NCBI RefSeq assembly: GCF_014207425.1
Contig: NZ_JACHFF010000001.1
Span: 434,001-498,000 of the forward strand
Direction: 5' to 3'
From: Jeotgalicoccus coquinae
Lineage (GTDB): Bacteria > Bacillota > Bacilli > Staphylococcales > Salinicoccaceae
Length of the DNA stretch: 64,000 nucleotides
Part shown: in pieces, positions 36,610-47,398 of the stretch
How the letters are laid out: every line of letters starts with the position of its first letter
How positions within the stretch are numbered: position 1 is the first letter of the stretch
Made by a program: the position numbers and the translations under genes
Notes under the pieces: generated by a model
Told to the model about the DNA's origin: nothing
Seen by the model: the letters and a program-made list of their open reading frames with translations, nothing else
The model's database searches: none

Positions 36610-37089
36610 ATGAAAAGAGAAGATATAACAAACAAAAAGTTTACTGCAGTATACCGTGGACTTGATGAACAGGCGGTAAGACAGCATTTGGCAGAAGTTG
36701 CTGATGCACTTGAGCAAAAAGATGCACGTATAAGGCAGCTGGAAGAAATGCTTAATGAACGTGAAGAAAACCTAAACAGCTTTAAGAGTGTGGAATCATC
36801 GATCCAGGAAGCGATATTAAGTGCTTCAAAAGCGGGCGACGAAATTAAACTGCGTGCACAGAATTACAGTGACAGTATTATTCAGAAAGCGGAGACGGAA
36901 GGCGAGCAGATTATCAGCCGTGCCCGTCAGCGCGAAAACCATATGATGGAACATAATGAGGACTTAAAACGTCAGGCTAAAATTTTCAGAGCACGTTATA
37001 AACTGCTCATTCAGGCTCAGCTGGATCTGCTGGAAACAGAAGACTGGGAGAGATTACTTGAATTTAACAGCAGCGATTTGGAAAAATAG
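36610..37089 (+). CDS. divIVA: DivIVA/GpsB-type cell-pole and septum protein
   Basis: A 159-residue coiled-coil protein. The N-terminal membrane-curvature domain has the pattern DITNKKFTAVYRGLDEQAVRQHL; a heptad-rich coiled coil covers about residues 28-115. ATG at 36610 is 5 bases after GAGGTG; a GTG at 36601 within that site is rejected. Genomic position next to ylmH and ileS identifies it as divIVA rather than gpsB. Confidence 0.92.
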   Translation: MKREDITNKKFTAVYRGLDEQAVRQHLAEVADALEQKDARIRQLEEMLNEREENLNSFKSVESSIQEAILSASKAGDEIKLRAQNYSDSIIQKAETEGEQIISRARQRENHMMEHNEDLKRQAKIFRARYKLLIQAQLDLLETEDWERLLEFNSSDLEK

Positions 37090-37099
37090 CAGATTTACA

Positions 37100-37128
37100 T
37101 TGACGGATTGTAAGATATTTAGCATAAT
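37100..37128 (+). promoter_or_regulatory. Promoter of the ileS T-box leader
   Basis: TTGACG (37100-37105), 17 bases, CATAAT (37123-37128). The start near 37135 fits the 5' end of the T-box RNA. Confidence 0.8.
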
Positions 37129-37134
37129 TAATAT

Positions 37135-37318
37135 GTATTATTAGACATGCAAACTTTCATTCGACTGCAGCGACCGGGGGATGGTGGGAGCCCCGGCGGC
37201 GATGAACGCTTTGAAATCACTAATGATTTATAAAAAATAAAACAACAAAGTGGACTCTAAGCAGTCAAGAAGGGTGGTACCGCGGTCATTCGCCCCTTAA
37301 TATGCTTAGAGTCTTTTT
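37135..37318 (+). ncRNA. T-box leader of ileS
   Basis: The T-box sequence AAGGGTGGTACCGCG is at 37270-37284. Stem I carries GAA-ATC-AC with the specifier codon ATC (Ile) at 37216-37218, matching the downstream ileS. The terminator pairs GACTCTAAGCA (37253-37263) with TGCTTAGAGTC (37303-37313), then five T. Uncharged tRNA-Ile would stabilise the antiterminator and allow ileS transcription. Confidence 0.95.
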
Positions 37319-37340
37319 ATTATAAAAAAGGAGAATCATT

Positions 37341-40079
37341 ATGGACTATAAAGACACTCTGTTAATGCCGAAAACAGCATTTAAAATGCGCGGCGGTTTA
37401 GTAAACAAAGAACCAAAAATGCAGCAGCACTGGGAAGACATCGATCTTTACAACAAAAAACTTGAATTAAACAAAGGCAACACGCCTTTCGTTCTGCACG
37501 ACGGACCTCCATACGCTAACGGAAATCTGCATATGGGACATGCGCTTAATAAAATTATCAAGGATTTCATTAACCGCAACAAACAGATGCAGGGCTATTA
37601 CACACCTTACGTTCCCGGCTGGGATACGCACGGTCTGCCGATCGAACAGGCACTGACTAATAAAGGTGTCGACCGTAAATCAATGTCTATCGAGGAATTC
37701 AGAAACAAATGTATCGAATTTGCAAACTCCCAAATCGACATTCAGCGCGACGGCTTTAAGCGTATGGGTATCGACGGCGAGTGGGACAACCCTTATTTAA
37801 CTTACAAACCTGAGTTTGAAGCATCCCAGATCCGTGTTCTAAAAGATATGGTCACTAAAGGTTTAATCTACAAAGGCAAGAAACCTATTTACTGGTCTCC
37901 GACAAGTGAATCATCACTTGCTGAAGCAGAACTTGAATACCAGGATAAAAAATCACCATCTATTTACGTAGCATTCAAAGTTAAAGACGGCAAAGATACT
38001 GTTGACGGAGGCGTTAAATTTGTTATCTGGACAACAACTCCATGGACAATTCCGTCAAACCTTGCACTTGCTGTGCATAAAAACTTAAACTACGTACAGT
38101 TTAACTATAACGGCGAAGAATTTATCGTAGCAGAAGATCTGCTTGATACTTTCGCTGACGAAGTGGAATTTGACAAAGAGCAGATCACACGTACGAAAGA
38201 GTTCAAAGGTTCAGAACTTGAGTACATTACTGCAGAACACCCGTTATTCGACCGTGAGAGCCTTGTAGTGCTCGGCGATCATGTAACTACTGAAGCAGGT
38301 ACAGGTGTCGTTCATACAGCACCCGGACACGGGGACGATGACTTTAAAGTAGGTCAGCAGTACGGCCTGGATGTATTAAGTCCTGTAGACAACAAGGGTG
38401 TCTTCACTGAAGAAGCCGGCAAATATGCAGGCATGTTCTACGATGATGCAAACAAGGTAATTTCAGATGATTTGAAAGAAGCCGGCGCATTATTAAAACT
38501 GTCATTCTACACGCACTCGTACCCGCATGACTGGCGTACGAAGAAACCTGTAATTTTCCGTGCAACACCGCAGTGGTTCGCTTCAATTGAAGGCGTACGT
38601 GAAGATATCCTTAATGCATTAATGGATACGAAGTTCCAGGTTGAGTGGAACCGTAAACGCATGTACAACATGATTAAAAACCGTGGAGACTGGGTTATTT
38701 CACGCCAGCGCGTATGGGGTGTGCCATTACCGTTCTTCTACGGTGAGAATGGTGAGGAAATCATCGACGCCGACGTACTTGAGCACGTGGCAACTTTATT
38801 TGAAGAACACGGTTCAAACATCTGGTTCGAGTGGGATGCAAAAGACCTGCTGCCTGAAGGATACACACATGAAAGTGCTCCGAACGGCGTATTCACTAAA
38901 GAAACAGACATTATGGACGTATGGTTCGACTCAGGTTCAACACACCGCGGTGTGCTTGATTACAGAGAAAACTTAACTTATCCGGCTGATCTTTACTTTG
39001 AAGGTTCCGACCAGTACCGGGGATGGTTCAACTCATCACTTATTACAAGTGTTGCAACGAGAGGCCATTCTCCGTATAAAGAACTGTTATCACACGGTTT
39101 CGTAATGGACGGTCAGGGCAAGAAGATGTCGAAATCACTCGGCAACGTTATTCTGCCTACAAAAGTAATGCAGCAGATGGGTGCAGATATTATCCGTCTG
39201 TGGGTAATGTCATCTGACTTCCAGGAAGACGTTCGCGTATCTGACGACATTCTGAAACAGGTTTCGGAAGTGTACCGCAAGATCCGCAATACTTTCAGAT
39301 TCCTGTTAGGTAACGTTAACGACTTTAACCCTGCAGAAAATAACGTAGCTTACGAAGACTTATTTGAAGTCGATAAATATATGTACAACCGCTTTAATGA
39401 GCTGAAAACATTTATGCTGGATTCGTACGACCGTTACGACTATGTAACGATGTATCAGACAGTACAGAACTTTATCAACGTTGACCTGTCAAATTTCTAT
39501 CTGGATTACGGCAAGGATATTCTGTATATCGAAGATGCAGACGCGCCGATCAGACGCAGCCTGCAGACAGTACTGTACAAAATTCTTAAAGAATTAAACC
39601 TTGTGCTTGCACCGGTGCTGGTACACACTGCTGAAGAAATTTACGAGCATACACCGCACACTGAGAAGGAAAGTGTTCATCTTGAACTCTTCCCTGACCG
39701 TGAAGAAACTGATGCTGCACTTATTGGGAAATGGCAGAAGTTCATGACGGTCCGCGACGATGTATACAAAGCGCTTGAAGCAGCACGTAATGAAAAGATA
39801 ATCGGTAAATCACTCGATGCTAAAGTTACACTTACACAGCCTGCAGACTTTAATCTGGACGACATCCGCGGCAACCTTGAGCAGTTCTTCATCGTCTCTC
39901 AGGTTGAAGTGGCTGATGCAGTTGAAGGCGGCACGGAGTATGATGTTGTAACAGTTAAAGTTGAACATGCTGACGGCGAACGCTGTGACCGCTGCTGGAA
40001 TTATTCAACAGCTGAAACATTAGTGGAAGGCGAAGACGATATTTGTCCGCGCTGCCGCGAAGTTGTGGATGCACAGTAA
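37341..40079 (+). CDS. ileS: Isoleucyl-tRNA synthetase
   Basis: A 912-residue class I synthetase. HxGH motif in [12 protein letters not shown] near residue 64, editing (CP1) domain between about 190 and 390, KMSKS in [10 protein letters not shown] near residue 596, anticodon-binding helices, and a C-terminal zinc ribbon (CDRCW...CPRC) near 880-907. Bacterial (IleS1-like) type. ATG behind AAAGGAG. The T-box gives tRNA-Ile control; lspA and rluD follow with no gaps. Confidence 0.97.
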   Translation: MDYKDTLLMPKTAFKMRGGLVNKEPKMQQHWEDIDLYNKKLELNKGNTPFVLHDGPPYANGNLHMGHALNKIIKDFINRNKQMQGYYTPYVPGWDTHGLPIEQALTNKGVDRKSMSIEEFRNKCIEFANSQIDIQRDGFKRMGIDGEWDNPYLTYKPEFEASQIRVLKDMVTKGLIYKGKKPIYWSPTSESSLAEAELEYQDKKSPSIYVAFKVKDGKDTVDGGVKFVIWTTTPWTIPSNLALAVHKNLNYVQFNYNGEEFIVAEDLLDTFADEVEFDKEQITRTKEFKGSELEYITAEHPLFDRESLVVLGDHVTTEAGTGVVHTAPGHGDDDFKVGQQYGLDVLSPVDNKGVFTEEAGKYAGMFYDDANKVISDDLKEAGALLKLSFYTHSYPHDWRTKKPVIFRATPQWFASIEGVREDILNALMDTKFQVEWNRKRMYNMIKNRGDWVISRQRVWGVPLPFFYGENGEEIIDADVLEHVATLFEEHGSNIWFEWDAKDLLPEGYTHESAPNGVFTKETDIMDVWFDSGSTHRGVLDYRENLTYPADLYFEGSDQYRGWFNSSLITSVATRGHSPYKELLSHGFVMDGQGKKMSKSLGNVILPTKVMQQMGADIIRLWVMSSDFQEDVRVSDDILKQVSEVYRKIRNTFRFLLGNVNDFNPAENNVAYEDLFEVDKYMYNRFNELKTFMLDSYDRYDYVTMYQTVQNFINVDLSNFYLDYGKDILYIEDADAPIRRSLQTVLYKILKELNLVLAPVLVHTAEEIYEHTPHTEKESVHLELFPDREETDAALIGKWQKFMTVRDDVYKALEAARNEKIIGKSLDAKVTLTQPADFNLDDIRGNLEQFFIVSQVEVADAVEGGTEYDVVTVKVEHADGERCDRCWNYSTAETLVEGEDDICPRCREVVDAQ

Positions 40080-40082
40080 GCG

Positions 40083-40562
40083 ATGAAACAATACAGAATA
40101 CTGCCTATGGCTGTTATCGGAATTATTGTGCTCGCAATCGATCAGCTGACTAAATATTTAGTGGCAACACGAATGGAGCTCGGCGAGTCCATCCCGGTTC
40201 TCGGGGAGTTCTTTAAAATAACTTCCCACCGCAACAGCGGTGCCGCATGGGGAATGTTTGAAGGACGTATGTTGTTCTTCTATATCATTACCGTCCTGGT
40301 ACTTATACTTTTAATATATTTCTATAAGACGGAAGCAAAGAATAACTTTTTAATGCAGCTCGGTATTACACTCCTGATGGCAGGTGCAGTCGGCAACTTT
40401 ATCGACCGCCTGTTATTCCAGGAAGTTGTCGATTTTGCAGATGTACTCTTAATCGCTTATGATTTCCCTATTTTTAATGTGGCGGACAGTGCCCTTACAA
40501 TCGGCGTGATTATAATGTTAATCGAAGTATTTATAACGGGAAGAGGTAAAGAAGAAAAATGA
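40083..40562 (+). CDS. lspA: Lipoprotein signal peptidase (signal peptidase II)
   Basis: A 159-residue, four-span aspartyl protease that removes lipoprotein signal peptides. Conserved regions: DQLTKYLV near residue 20, SHRNSGAAWG near residue 50, GNFIDRL (first catalytic Asp) near 105 and FNVADSALTIG (second Asp) near 130. Three bases after ileS; overlaps rluD by 4 bases (ATGA). Confidence 0.95.
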   Translation: MKQYRILPMAVIGIIVLAIDQLTKYLVATRMELGESIPVLGEFFKITSHRNSGAAWGMFEGRMLFFYIITVLVLILLIYFYKTEAKNNFLMQLGITLLMAGAVGNFIDRLLFQEVVDFADVLLIAYDFPIFNVADSALTIGVIIMLIEVFITGRGKEEK

Positions 40563-41464
40563 ATTTAATTATAACTGAAGAAAATGCAGGCGAAAGACTG
40601 GATACAGTACTCGCAGGCATCGTTCCCGACACATCCCGTACAGATATACAGAATCGCGTAAAGTCGGGTCACATTACAGTGAACGGCAAAACAGTAAAAC
40701 CGAACTATAAAGTAAAACAGGATGACAATGTTGAAATGCTTGAACGTGAAAACGTTGAAGCGGATATTGTTCCTGAAAATTTAAATCTTGATATTGTGTA
40801 TGAAGATGATGATGTTGCGGTTGTTAACAAAGATCGCGGCATGGTGGTTCATCCGGCGGCAGGACATGCGTCAGGCACGCTCGTTAACGGACTGATGGGT
40901 CAGCTTGACAACCTGTCCGGCATTAACGGCGAACTTCGTCCGGGAATCGTTCACCGTATTGATAAAGACACGTCAGGTCTTCTGATGGTTGCCAAACACG
41001 ATGTGGCGCACCGTCACCTCGTTGATCAGCTCGTTGAAAAATCGGTGACGAGAAAATACACAGCACTTGTACACGGTGTGATTCCTCACAACCTCGGTAC
41101 GATAGAAGCACCGATCGGGCGTAATCCGAAAGAGCGTCAGGATATGGCTGTTGTCGATGAAGGCAAGGATGCTGTAACGCACTTTAACGTACTTGAACGT
41201 TTCGAGAACTTTACACTTGTTGAGTGTATTCTTGAAACAGGACGCACTCACCAGATCAGAGTGCACATGAAATATATCGGCTATCCGCTTGCAGGGGACC
41301 CGAAATACGGACCGAGAAAAACGCTTGATGTCGGGGGCCAGCTGCTGCATGCGGGTACTCTTGGATTCACACATCCGAAAACAGAAGAGCGTATGGAATT
41401 TAAAACTGAGCTTCCTGCATACTTTACGGATGTACTGGACGAAATGCGTCAGGCTGAAAAATAA
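40559..41464 (+). CDS. rluD: RluD-like 23S rRNA pseudouridine synthase
   Basis: A 301-residue enzyme of the RluA/RluD family (YlyB in Bacillus). S4 domain at about residues 13-75, catalytic motif HRIDKDTSGLL near residue 131 with the essential Asp, then GRTHQIRVHM and HAGTLGF. Ending followed by the pyr promoter. The exact uridine targets cannot be read from sequence. Confidence 0.9.
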   Translation: MNLIITEENAGERLDTVLAGIVPDTSRTDIQNRVKSGHITVNGKTVKPNYKVKQDDNVEMLERENVEADIVPENLNLDIVYEDDDVAVVNKDRGMVVHPAAGHASGTLVNGLMGQLDNLSGINGELRPGIVHRIDKDTSGLLMVAKHDVAHRHLVDQLVEKSVTRKYTALVHGVIPHNLGTIEAPIGRNPKERQDMAVVDEGKDAVTHFNVLERFENFTLVECILETGRTHQIRVHMKYIGYPLAGDPKYGPRKTLDVGGQLLHAGTLGFTHPKTEERMEFKTELPAYFTDVLDEMRQAEK

Positions 41465-41468
41465 CCGC

Positions 41469-41497
41469 TTGACTTAAATCACTCCGGCTGGTATGAT
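41469..41497 (+). promoter_or_regulatory. Promoter of the pyr operon
   Basis: TTGACT (41469-41474), 17 bases, TATGAT (41492-41497), near consensus and just after the rluD stop. Confidence 0.8.
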
Positions 41498-41520
41498 AAT
41501 TTCAATCAATCGAATACGAA

Positions 41521-41669
41521 GTCTTTAAATTTTAGTCCTGTGAGGCTAAGAAGACGTGAACTGCACAAAGAACAGTAATCTGGGCCGGAATGGGCAGACT
41601 ATACAAAATTCTCTGTGCGATAATATAGGATAACTATATACTCATGTCTTCTGACATGAGTATTTTTTT
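41521..41669 (+). promoter_or_regulatory. PyrR-dependent attenuator of the pyr operon
   Basis: The PyrR recognition sequence AGTCCTGTGAGGCT (41534-41547) fits the ARUCCNGNGAGGYU consensus and sits in a loop closed by GTCTT/AAGAC. The terminator ATACTCATGTC, loop TTCT, GACATGAGTAT and six T lies at 41638-41669. With UMP bound, PyrR holds this leader in the terminating form. It is the only such attenuator in the operon. Confidence 0.9.
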
Positions 41670-41693
41670 ATGCAAAAAATGGAGGAATCATAA

Positions 41694-42215
41694 ATGACGG
41701 CAAAAATAATTATGGACAGCGTACAGATAAAAAGAGCGATAACACGAATGTCCCACGAAATACTTGAAAAACATAAGGGCAGTGACAACATTGTGCTGCT
41801 CGGAATTAAAACACGCGGTGAACATCTTGCATTGCGCATCCAGGAACGCATCGAAGAAATAGAAGGTGTGAAGCTGCCGACAGGCACAATCGACATAAGC
41901 GCATTCAGAGATGACCGCCCGGAAGATGTACTGGCGGATAACCCGGTTGTAGTGGATACAGACTTTACAGACAAGAACGTAGTGATCGTCGACGATGTGC
42001 TCCAGACAGGGCGCACAATCAGAGCAGCGATTGACGCAATACTCAATACGGCAAGACCGACGACAATCTCACTTGCAATACTCGTTGACAGAGGACACAG
42101 AGAGCTGCCGATCAGACCGGACTACGTCGGTAAAAATATTCCGACATCGAAATCAGAAAAAGTATCAGTGAAAATGGAAGAAGTCGATCATGAAACGAGT
42201 GTTACCATACTTTAA
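41694..42215 (+). CDS. pyrR: PyrR: pyr attenuation regulator / uracil phosphoribosyltransferase
   Basis: A 173-residue PRTase-fold RNA-binding protein. PRPP motif [14 protein letters not shown] near residue 98 and the RNA-binding loop around [12 protein letters not shown] near 38. It binds the leader just upstream and shuts the operon when UMP is plentiful. ATG behind GGAGG, right after the terminator hairpin. Confidence 0.96.
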   Translation: MTAKIIMDSVQIKRAITRMSHEILEKHKGSDNIVLLGIKTRGEHLALRIQERIEEIEGVKLPTGTIDISAFRDDRPEDVLADNPVVVDTDFTDKNVVIVDDVLQTGRTIRAAIDAILNTARPTTISLAILVDRGHRELPIRPDYVGKNIPTSKSEKVSVKMEEVDHETSVTIL

Positions 42216-42233
42216 TAAAAAGGGGATTGGAAG

Positions 42234-43541
42234 ATGGCAAAGTTTGAAGATGAAATTTTTCAGCGCAGTGTAGAACCTGAGCTCGATGTACATGAAAGAC
42301 CGAAATTTTTCCAGGGGCTGCTGCTGAGTTCCCAGCACCTTTTTGCAATGTTCGGAGCGACAGTGCTCGTACCATTTCTAACAGGACTGCCGGTCAGCGC
42401 TGCACTGATTGCAAGCGGAATCGGCACACTGCTCTACATTCTTATTACAAAAGGCCAGATACCGGCTTATCTCGGCTCAAGCTTTGCTTTTATACTGCCG
42501 ATTACAATCGCACTCGGTGCGAATACGCTTGGTGAAGTGCTCACCGCACTGTTCTTCAGCGGTGTGCTCTACGTCATTATCGGACTGATAATACGCCTTG
42601 CAGGAACGGGATGGATTATCAGTCTCCTGCCGCCGATAGTCGTCGGACCGGTCATTATGGTAATCGGCCTCGGCCTTGCACCTGTAGCAGTGGACATGGC
42701 GATGTATACAGACTCAGGCAATCAGGAAGGCTACAGCATGACGTACATCACTGTCGCACTGATTACACTGACAATTACAGTACTTGCATCAATCTTCCTT
42801 AAAGGTGTACTCGGCTTAATCCCGATACTGATCGGGATAATCGGCGGCTATACAACAGCGCTGCTGTTCGGCATCGTAGACCTGGACCTGATTAAGAGCA
42901 CAGGATGGTTTGTACTGCCCGACCTGTACATCCCTTATCAGGATTACACACCGGCAATGAACATCGGGTTATTCATGGTCATGCTGCCGATTGTGTTTGT
43001 AACAATCTCAGAGCACATCGGACATCAGATGGTGATTAATAAAATTGTCGGCCGCGACTTCTTTAAAAAACCGGGACTGCACCGTTCGATTATCGGTGAC
43101 GGTGTAGCGACAATGTTTGCCAGCACAATCGGCGGGCCCCCGACTACGACTTACGGCGAGAATATCGGTGTCCTTGCAATCACGAGAATATTCAGTGTCT
43201 GGGTAATTGGAGGCGCGGCAGTGCTCGCAGTAATACTCGGCTTTGTCGGCAAGTTTACTGCAGTTGTCCAGAGCATTCCGTCACCGGTTATGGGCGGTGT
43301 ATCAATACTGCTCTTCGGAATTATCGCATCAAGCGGACTGCGCATGCTGATCGACGCAAAAATTGACTTTGACAACAAACGCAACCTGGTTATCGCATCG
43401 GTGATACTGGTCATTGGAATCGGTAAAGCACATTTAGACTTCACGATAGGCAACATTCCATTCAACCTTGAAGGAATGGCGCTCGCTGCAGTAGCAGGAA
43501 TTATTCTAAATCTAATTTTACCTAAGAGGGAGACGAACTGA
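42234..43541 (+). CDS. pyrP: Uracil permease PyrP (NCS2 family)
   Basis: A 435-residue, 12-14-span uracil:proton symporter. NCS2 features: the QHLFAMFGATVLVPF stretch near residue 34, the half-helix motif with SEHIGHQMV near residue 260 and GGPPTTTYGENIG near residue 300. 18 bases after pyrR, so the Bacillus-type attenuator between these two genes is missing. Confidence 0.95.
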   Translation: MAKFEDEIFQRSVEPELDVHERPKFFQGLLLSSQHLFAMFGATVLVPFLTGLPVSAALIASGIGTLLYILITKGQIPAYLGSSFAFILPITIALGANTLGEVLTALFFSGVLYVIIGLIIRLAGTGWIISLLPPIVVGPVIMVIGLGLAPVAVDMAMYTDSGNQEGYSMTYITVALITLTITVLASIFLKGVLGLIPILIGIIGGYTTALLFGIVDLDLIKSTGWFVLPDLYIPYQDYTPAMNIGLFMVMLPIVFVTISEHIGHQMVINKIVGRDFFKKPGLHRSIIGDGVATMFASTIGGPPTTTYGENIGVLAITRIFSVWVIGGAAVLAVILGFVGKFTAVVQSIPSPVMGGVSILLFGIIASSGLRMLIDAKIDFDNKRNLVIASVILVIGIGKAHLDFTIGNIPFNLEGMALAAVAGIILNLILPKRETN

Positions 43542-44465
43542 ATGAAAAACTTATTATCTATGGAACATGTCACTCCGAAAGAAATCGAAGCATTAATTAC
43601 GAGAGCAATCGATATTAAACACGGCAGATCGGTAATAAAGCTGAACGGCAAAACAGTCGTGAATCTGTTCTATGAAAATTCAACAAGAACGAAGCTGAGT
43701 TTTGAAATGGCCGAGAAAAACCTTAACATTGAACGGCTGCCATTCGATGTATCGACAAGTTCGGTATCAAAAGGAGAATCACTTTACGACACATGCAAAA
43801 CGCTTGAAGCAATCGGCGCAGACGCACTCGTAATCAGACATCCGGATAATAAGTATTACGAAGGACTCAAAAACCTCAATATCCCGGTAATTAACGGAGG
43901 AGACGGCAGCGGATCACATCCGTCACAGTCACTCCTTGATATGATGACAATTTATGAAAACCTGGGACAGATCTGCGGCTTGAAAGTTGCAATTGTCGGA
44001 GATATAAAACATTCCCGTGTTGCTAAATCAAATGCAGAGGCGCTGACAAAAATGGGCGCTGAAGTGTATTTCTCAGGCCCGCGCGAACTTCAGGATAACA
44101 CGCTTGGAATTTCCCACATCAGCATCGATGAAGCGGTGGAAATGTGCGATGTTATTATGCTGCTGCGCGTTCAGCACGAACGTCATGAATCATATACACA
44201 AATGCCTAAAGAAGAGTACAACGCACTGTACGGTATGAATAAAGAACGCATGGACAACATGAAACCGCACGCTCTGGTAATGCACCCGGCACCAATCAAC
44301 CGCAACGTAGAAATTACGGAGGATGTGATTGAAGGCGAGAAGAGTGTGATATTCGAGCAGATGACAAACGGCGTATTTATGCGCATGAGTATTTTAGAAT
44401 CAGTACTGGACAGAGAAGGGAGCAACAACAATGCTTTTGAAAAACGCTACGCTGTTACTCAATAA
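43542..44465 (+). CDS. pyrB: Aspartate carbamoyltransferase catalytic subunit
   Basis: A 307-residue enzyme joining carbamoyl phosphate and aspartate. Carbamoyl-phosphate site [13 protein letters not shown] near residue 46, HPSQSLLD near 126, and [11 protein letters not shown] near 248. No gap to pyrP. The C-terminus runs 35 bases into pyrC; both frames are conserved in this overlap region as far as I can judge. Confidence 0.96.
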   Translation: MKNLLSMEHVTPKEIEALITRAIDIKHGRSVIKLNGKTVVNLFYENSTRTKLSFEMAEKNLNIERLPFDVSTSSVSKGESLYDTCKTLEAIGADALVIRHPDNKYYEGLKNLNIPVINGGDGSGSHPSQSLLDMMTIYENLGQICGLKVAIVGDIKHSRVAKSNAEALTKMGAEVYFSGPRELQDNTLGISHISIDEAVEMCDVIMLLRVQHERHESYTQMPKEEYNALYGMNKERMDNMKPHALVMHPAPINRNVEITEDVIEGEKSVIFEQMTNGVFMRMSILESVLDREGSNNNAFEKRYAVTQ

Positions 44466-45693
44466 TGAGGAACAGACATCAGATGTATATATTAAAGATG
44501 GAAAGATTGCTGAAATCGGGCAGAATTTAAACGCAGACGGTGAAGTAATTGACTGCACCGGACTGTTATTAACACCCGGACTTGTCGATGTTCACGTTCA
44601 TTTAAGAGAGCCCGGATTTGAACATAAAGAAACGATTGAAACAGGATCAAGAGCTGCGGCGCGCGGCGGTTTTACAACAATCTGCCCGATGCCGAATACG
44701 AATCCGATTATAGATACGCCGGAAATACTCCGTGATTTAAATACTAAAATTAAAGAAGATGCAGTAATTAAAGTACTGCCTTACGTGTCGATTACAACAG
44801 GATTGAAAGGCGAGGAACTTGTAGACTTTGACAACTTAAAGGCGGAAGGGGCATTTGCTTTCACTGACGACGGTGTCGGGGTTCAAAGTGCGGACATGAT
44901 GTACCGTGCAATGCAGGCCGCTGCAAAACTGGATATGGCAATAGTTGCACATACAGAAGAGAACACGCTGATTTACGGCGGAGCAATTCACGAAGGCAGA
45001 ACAAGTGAAAAACTTGGTATTAAAGGAATTCCCGCAATTACTGAATCGACGCAGATTGCACGGGATGTACTTCTTGCCGAAGCGGCGGACTGTCATTACC
45101 ACGTCTGTCATGTCTCGACTAAAGAGAGTGTCAGAGTTATCCGTGACGCTAAACGTGCAGGTATTAAAGTGACTGCTGAAGTTACACCGCATCATCTTGT
45201 ACTGGATGAGAATGACATTACTGAGAAAGATCCAAACTACAAAATGAATCCGCCGCTCCGCGGTTCGGATGACAGAGAAGCATTAATAGAAGGACTGCTT
45301 GACGGCACGCTCGACTTTATTGCGACAGATCATGCACCGCATCATGAAGATGAAAAAGCAGCGGGTATTGAAACGGCCCCATTCGGTATAGTCGGAATTG
45401 AAAATGCCTTCCAGCTGGTCTATACAAAACTTGTTAAAACCGGTGTATTTACGCTGCAGCAGGTAATTGACTGGATGACAGTTAAACCTGGCGAGGTATT
45501 TAAACTCGACAGCGGAAAGCTTGAAACAGGCAAAGCGGCTGATCTGACACTGATTGATTTAAACCGTGAATACACACTGGATAAAAATGAATTTTTATCT
45601 AAATCAAAAAATACGCCGTTCCATGGTGAAACATTGCAAAGTGATATTGCCATGACAATCGTTGACGGAAAAATTGTGTACGACAATAAGTAA
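44431..45693 (+). CDS. pyrC: Dihydroorotase
   Basis: A 420-residue zinc amidohydrolase that closes carbamoyl-aspartate to dihydroorotate. Metal ligands in [11 protein letters not shown] near residue 53, the His in VAHTEE near 165 and HYHVCHVST near 217, and the Asp in ATDHAPH near 292. Start ATG has AAGGGAG upstream inside pyrB. The next gene is pyrK; carA and carB are absent. Confidence 0.95.
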   Translation: MLLKNATLLLNNEEQTSDVYIKDGKIAEIGQNLNADGEVIDCTGLLLTPGLVDVHVHLREPGFEHKETIETGSRAAARGGFTTICPMPNTNPIIDTPEILRDLNTKIKEDAVIKVLPYVSITTGLKGEELVDFDNLKAEGAFAFTDDGVGVQSADMMYRAMQAAAKLDMAIVAHTEENTLIYGGAIHEGRTSEKLGIKGIPAITESTQIARDVLLAEAADCHYHVCHVSTKESVRVIRDAKRAGIKVTAEVTPHHLVLDENDITEKDPNYKMNPPLRGSDDREALIEGLLDGTLDFIATDHAPHHEDEKAAGIETAPFGIVGIENAFQLVYTKLVKTGVFTLQQVIDWMTVKPGEVFKLDSGKLETGKAADLTLIDLNREYTLDKNEFLSKSKNTPFHGETLQSDIAMTIVDGKIVYDNK

Positions 45694-45710
45694 AATACAG
45701 GGGTGCTGAC

Positions 45711-46469
45711 ATGCTTCAACTTGCAACCGCAATATCCAAATCAGAAATTGCCGATAATATTTATGAACTTGTTCTTAAAACGGCGCTCGGTAAATATACG
45801 CTCCGTCCGGGACAGTTTGTTCATGTGAGAGTGTCAAAGTCTGTTGAACATGTGCTGAGACGGCCGATCTCAATTTCAAATATTGATAAAGGCAATAATG
45901 AAATTACGATTACGTTCCGGGCGGAAGGGCCGGGGACGAAAAAACTTGCTGAGATTAAAGAGGGCGAGACGGTCGATGTGCTGATGCCGCTCGGCAACGG
46001 ATATAATATTGAATCTGCCAAAGCGGGAGAGCATGTTCTGATTGTCGGCGGGGGAATTGGTGTGCCGCCGCTGTATGAACTGTCAAAACAGCTTCACGAA
46101 CGCGGTGTTAAAACAACGCACGTACTTGGTTTTAACAGTAGAAAAGATGTGTTTTACGAAGCGGATTTTAAAGCGTTCGGGGAAACATATGTTGCAACAG
46201 CTGACGGAACATACGGTACGAAAGGATTTGTAACAGACGTTATTGGGGAAATCGGAACTGGATTTGATAAGTTTTATGCATGCGGACCTAAAGTAATGCT
46301 GAAAGTGCTGGATGAAACGATGCCGATGGACGGCTTCATTTCCCTGGAAGAAAGAATGGGCTGCGGCTTCGGAGTATGCTATGCATGCGTATGTGATACT
46401 AAAGATGGCCGTCAGGTTAAAATTTGTACGGACGGCCCCGTATTTGAAAAAGGAGCGGTTGTACTGTGA
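45711..46469 (+). CDS. pyrK: Dihydroorotate dehydrogenase electron-transfer subunit PyrK
   Basis: A 252-residue flavoprotein with FAD domain (RPISISN near residue 45), NAD domain ([14 protein letters not shown] near 112) and a C-terminal [2Fe-2S] site ([11 protein letters not shown]...KICTDGP). It passes electrons from PyrD to NAD+, defining a class 1B dehydrogenase. ATG with GGGGTG upstream. Confidence 0.94.
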   Translation: MLQLATAISKSEIADNIYELVLKTALGKYTLRPGQFVHVRVSKSVEHVLRRPISISNIDKGNNEITITFRAEGPGTKKLAEIKEGETVDVLMPLGNGYNIESAKAGEHVLIVGGGIGVPPLYELSKQLHERGVKTTHVLGFNSRKDVFYEADFKAFGETYVATADGTYGTKGFVTDVIGEIGTGFDKFYACGPKVMLKVLDETMPMDGFISLEERMGCGFGVCYACVCDTKDGRQVKICTDGPVFEKGAVVL

Positions 46470-47377
46470 TGGACAAACTACAAATTAAGCTGCCGGGTCT
46501 GGACTTAAAAAATCCGATTATGCCTGCATCGGGATGTTTCAGTTTCGGTGAGGAGTTCTCACATCTGTACGACTTGTCGGAGCTCGGTGCGATTATGATT
46601 AAAGCGGCGACAGATGAACTGAGACCGGGTAATAAAACACCGAGAGTTGCAGAAACATCAAGCGGCATGCTTAATGCAATCGGGCTGCAGAATCCCGGTG
46701 TGGATCACATTATTGAGAATGAACTTAAATTTCTGGAACAGTATGATGTACCTGTCATTGCAAACGTGGCAGGAACTAAAATTGAAGATTATGTTGAAGT
46801 GGCAGAAAAAATTTCGGCTGCACCCAATGTCAGTGCACTGGAACTGAATATTTCATGCCCGAACGTTAAAGAGGGCGGTATTCAATTCGGTACCGACCCT
46901 GAAACAGCATACCGTCTGACAGCGGCGGTTAAGGAAGTCAGTACAAAACCGGTGTATGTAAAATTGTCACCGAATGTAACGAACATAGTGGAGATGGCTA
47001 AAAGTGTGGCTAAAGCTGCAGACGGCATTTCGATGATCAACACGCTGATCGGTATGCGTCTGAATAACAGCGGGCGTCCGATACTGGCTAATACGACAGG
47101 CGGTCTGAGCGGACCTGCAATTAAACCGGTCGCCTTAAACATGGTGTATCAGGTCAGACAGGCACTGCCGGATATTCCAATTATCGGCATGGGCGGTATT
47201 GCAACAGTCGATGATGTACTGGACTTTATCAGTGTAGGTGCAGATGCAGTGGCAATCGGAACGATGAACTTTACGAATCCTTATATATGCAAAGAACTGA
47301 TTGATGAACTTGGGAAAAAGACAGAAGAAATGAATCTGAATCATATACACGATATAAAAGGACGGGCTTTTCTTTAA
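46469..47377 (+). CDS. pyrD: Dihydroorotate dehydrogenase, class 1B catalytic subunit
   Basis: A 302-residue FMN TIM barrel converting dihydroorotate to orotate. Motifs: [13 protein letters not shown] near residue 17, NAIGLQNPG near 68, the catalytic cysteine in NISCPNV near 130, and [10 protein letters not shown] near 247. ATG at 46469 shares a base with the pyrK stop; a GTG at 46466 is an alternative start with better spacing to AGGAG. Confidence 0.95.
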   Translation: MDKLQIKLPGLDLKNPIMPASGCFSFGEEFSHLYDLSELGAIMIKAATDELRPGNKTPRVAETSSGMLNAIGLQNPGVDHIIENELKFLEQYDVPVIANVAGTKIEDYVEVAEKISAAPNVSALELNISCPNVKEGGIQFGTDPETAYRLTAAVKEVSTKPVYVKLSPNVTNIVEMAKSVAKAADGISMINTLIGMRLNNSGRPILANTTGGLSGPAIKPVALNMVYQVRQALPDIPIIGMGGIATVDDVLDFISVGADAVAIGTMNFTNPYICKELIDELGKKTEEMNLNHIHDIKGRAFL

Positions 47378-47398
47378 CACATTAGGAGGAATTTTAAG

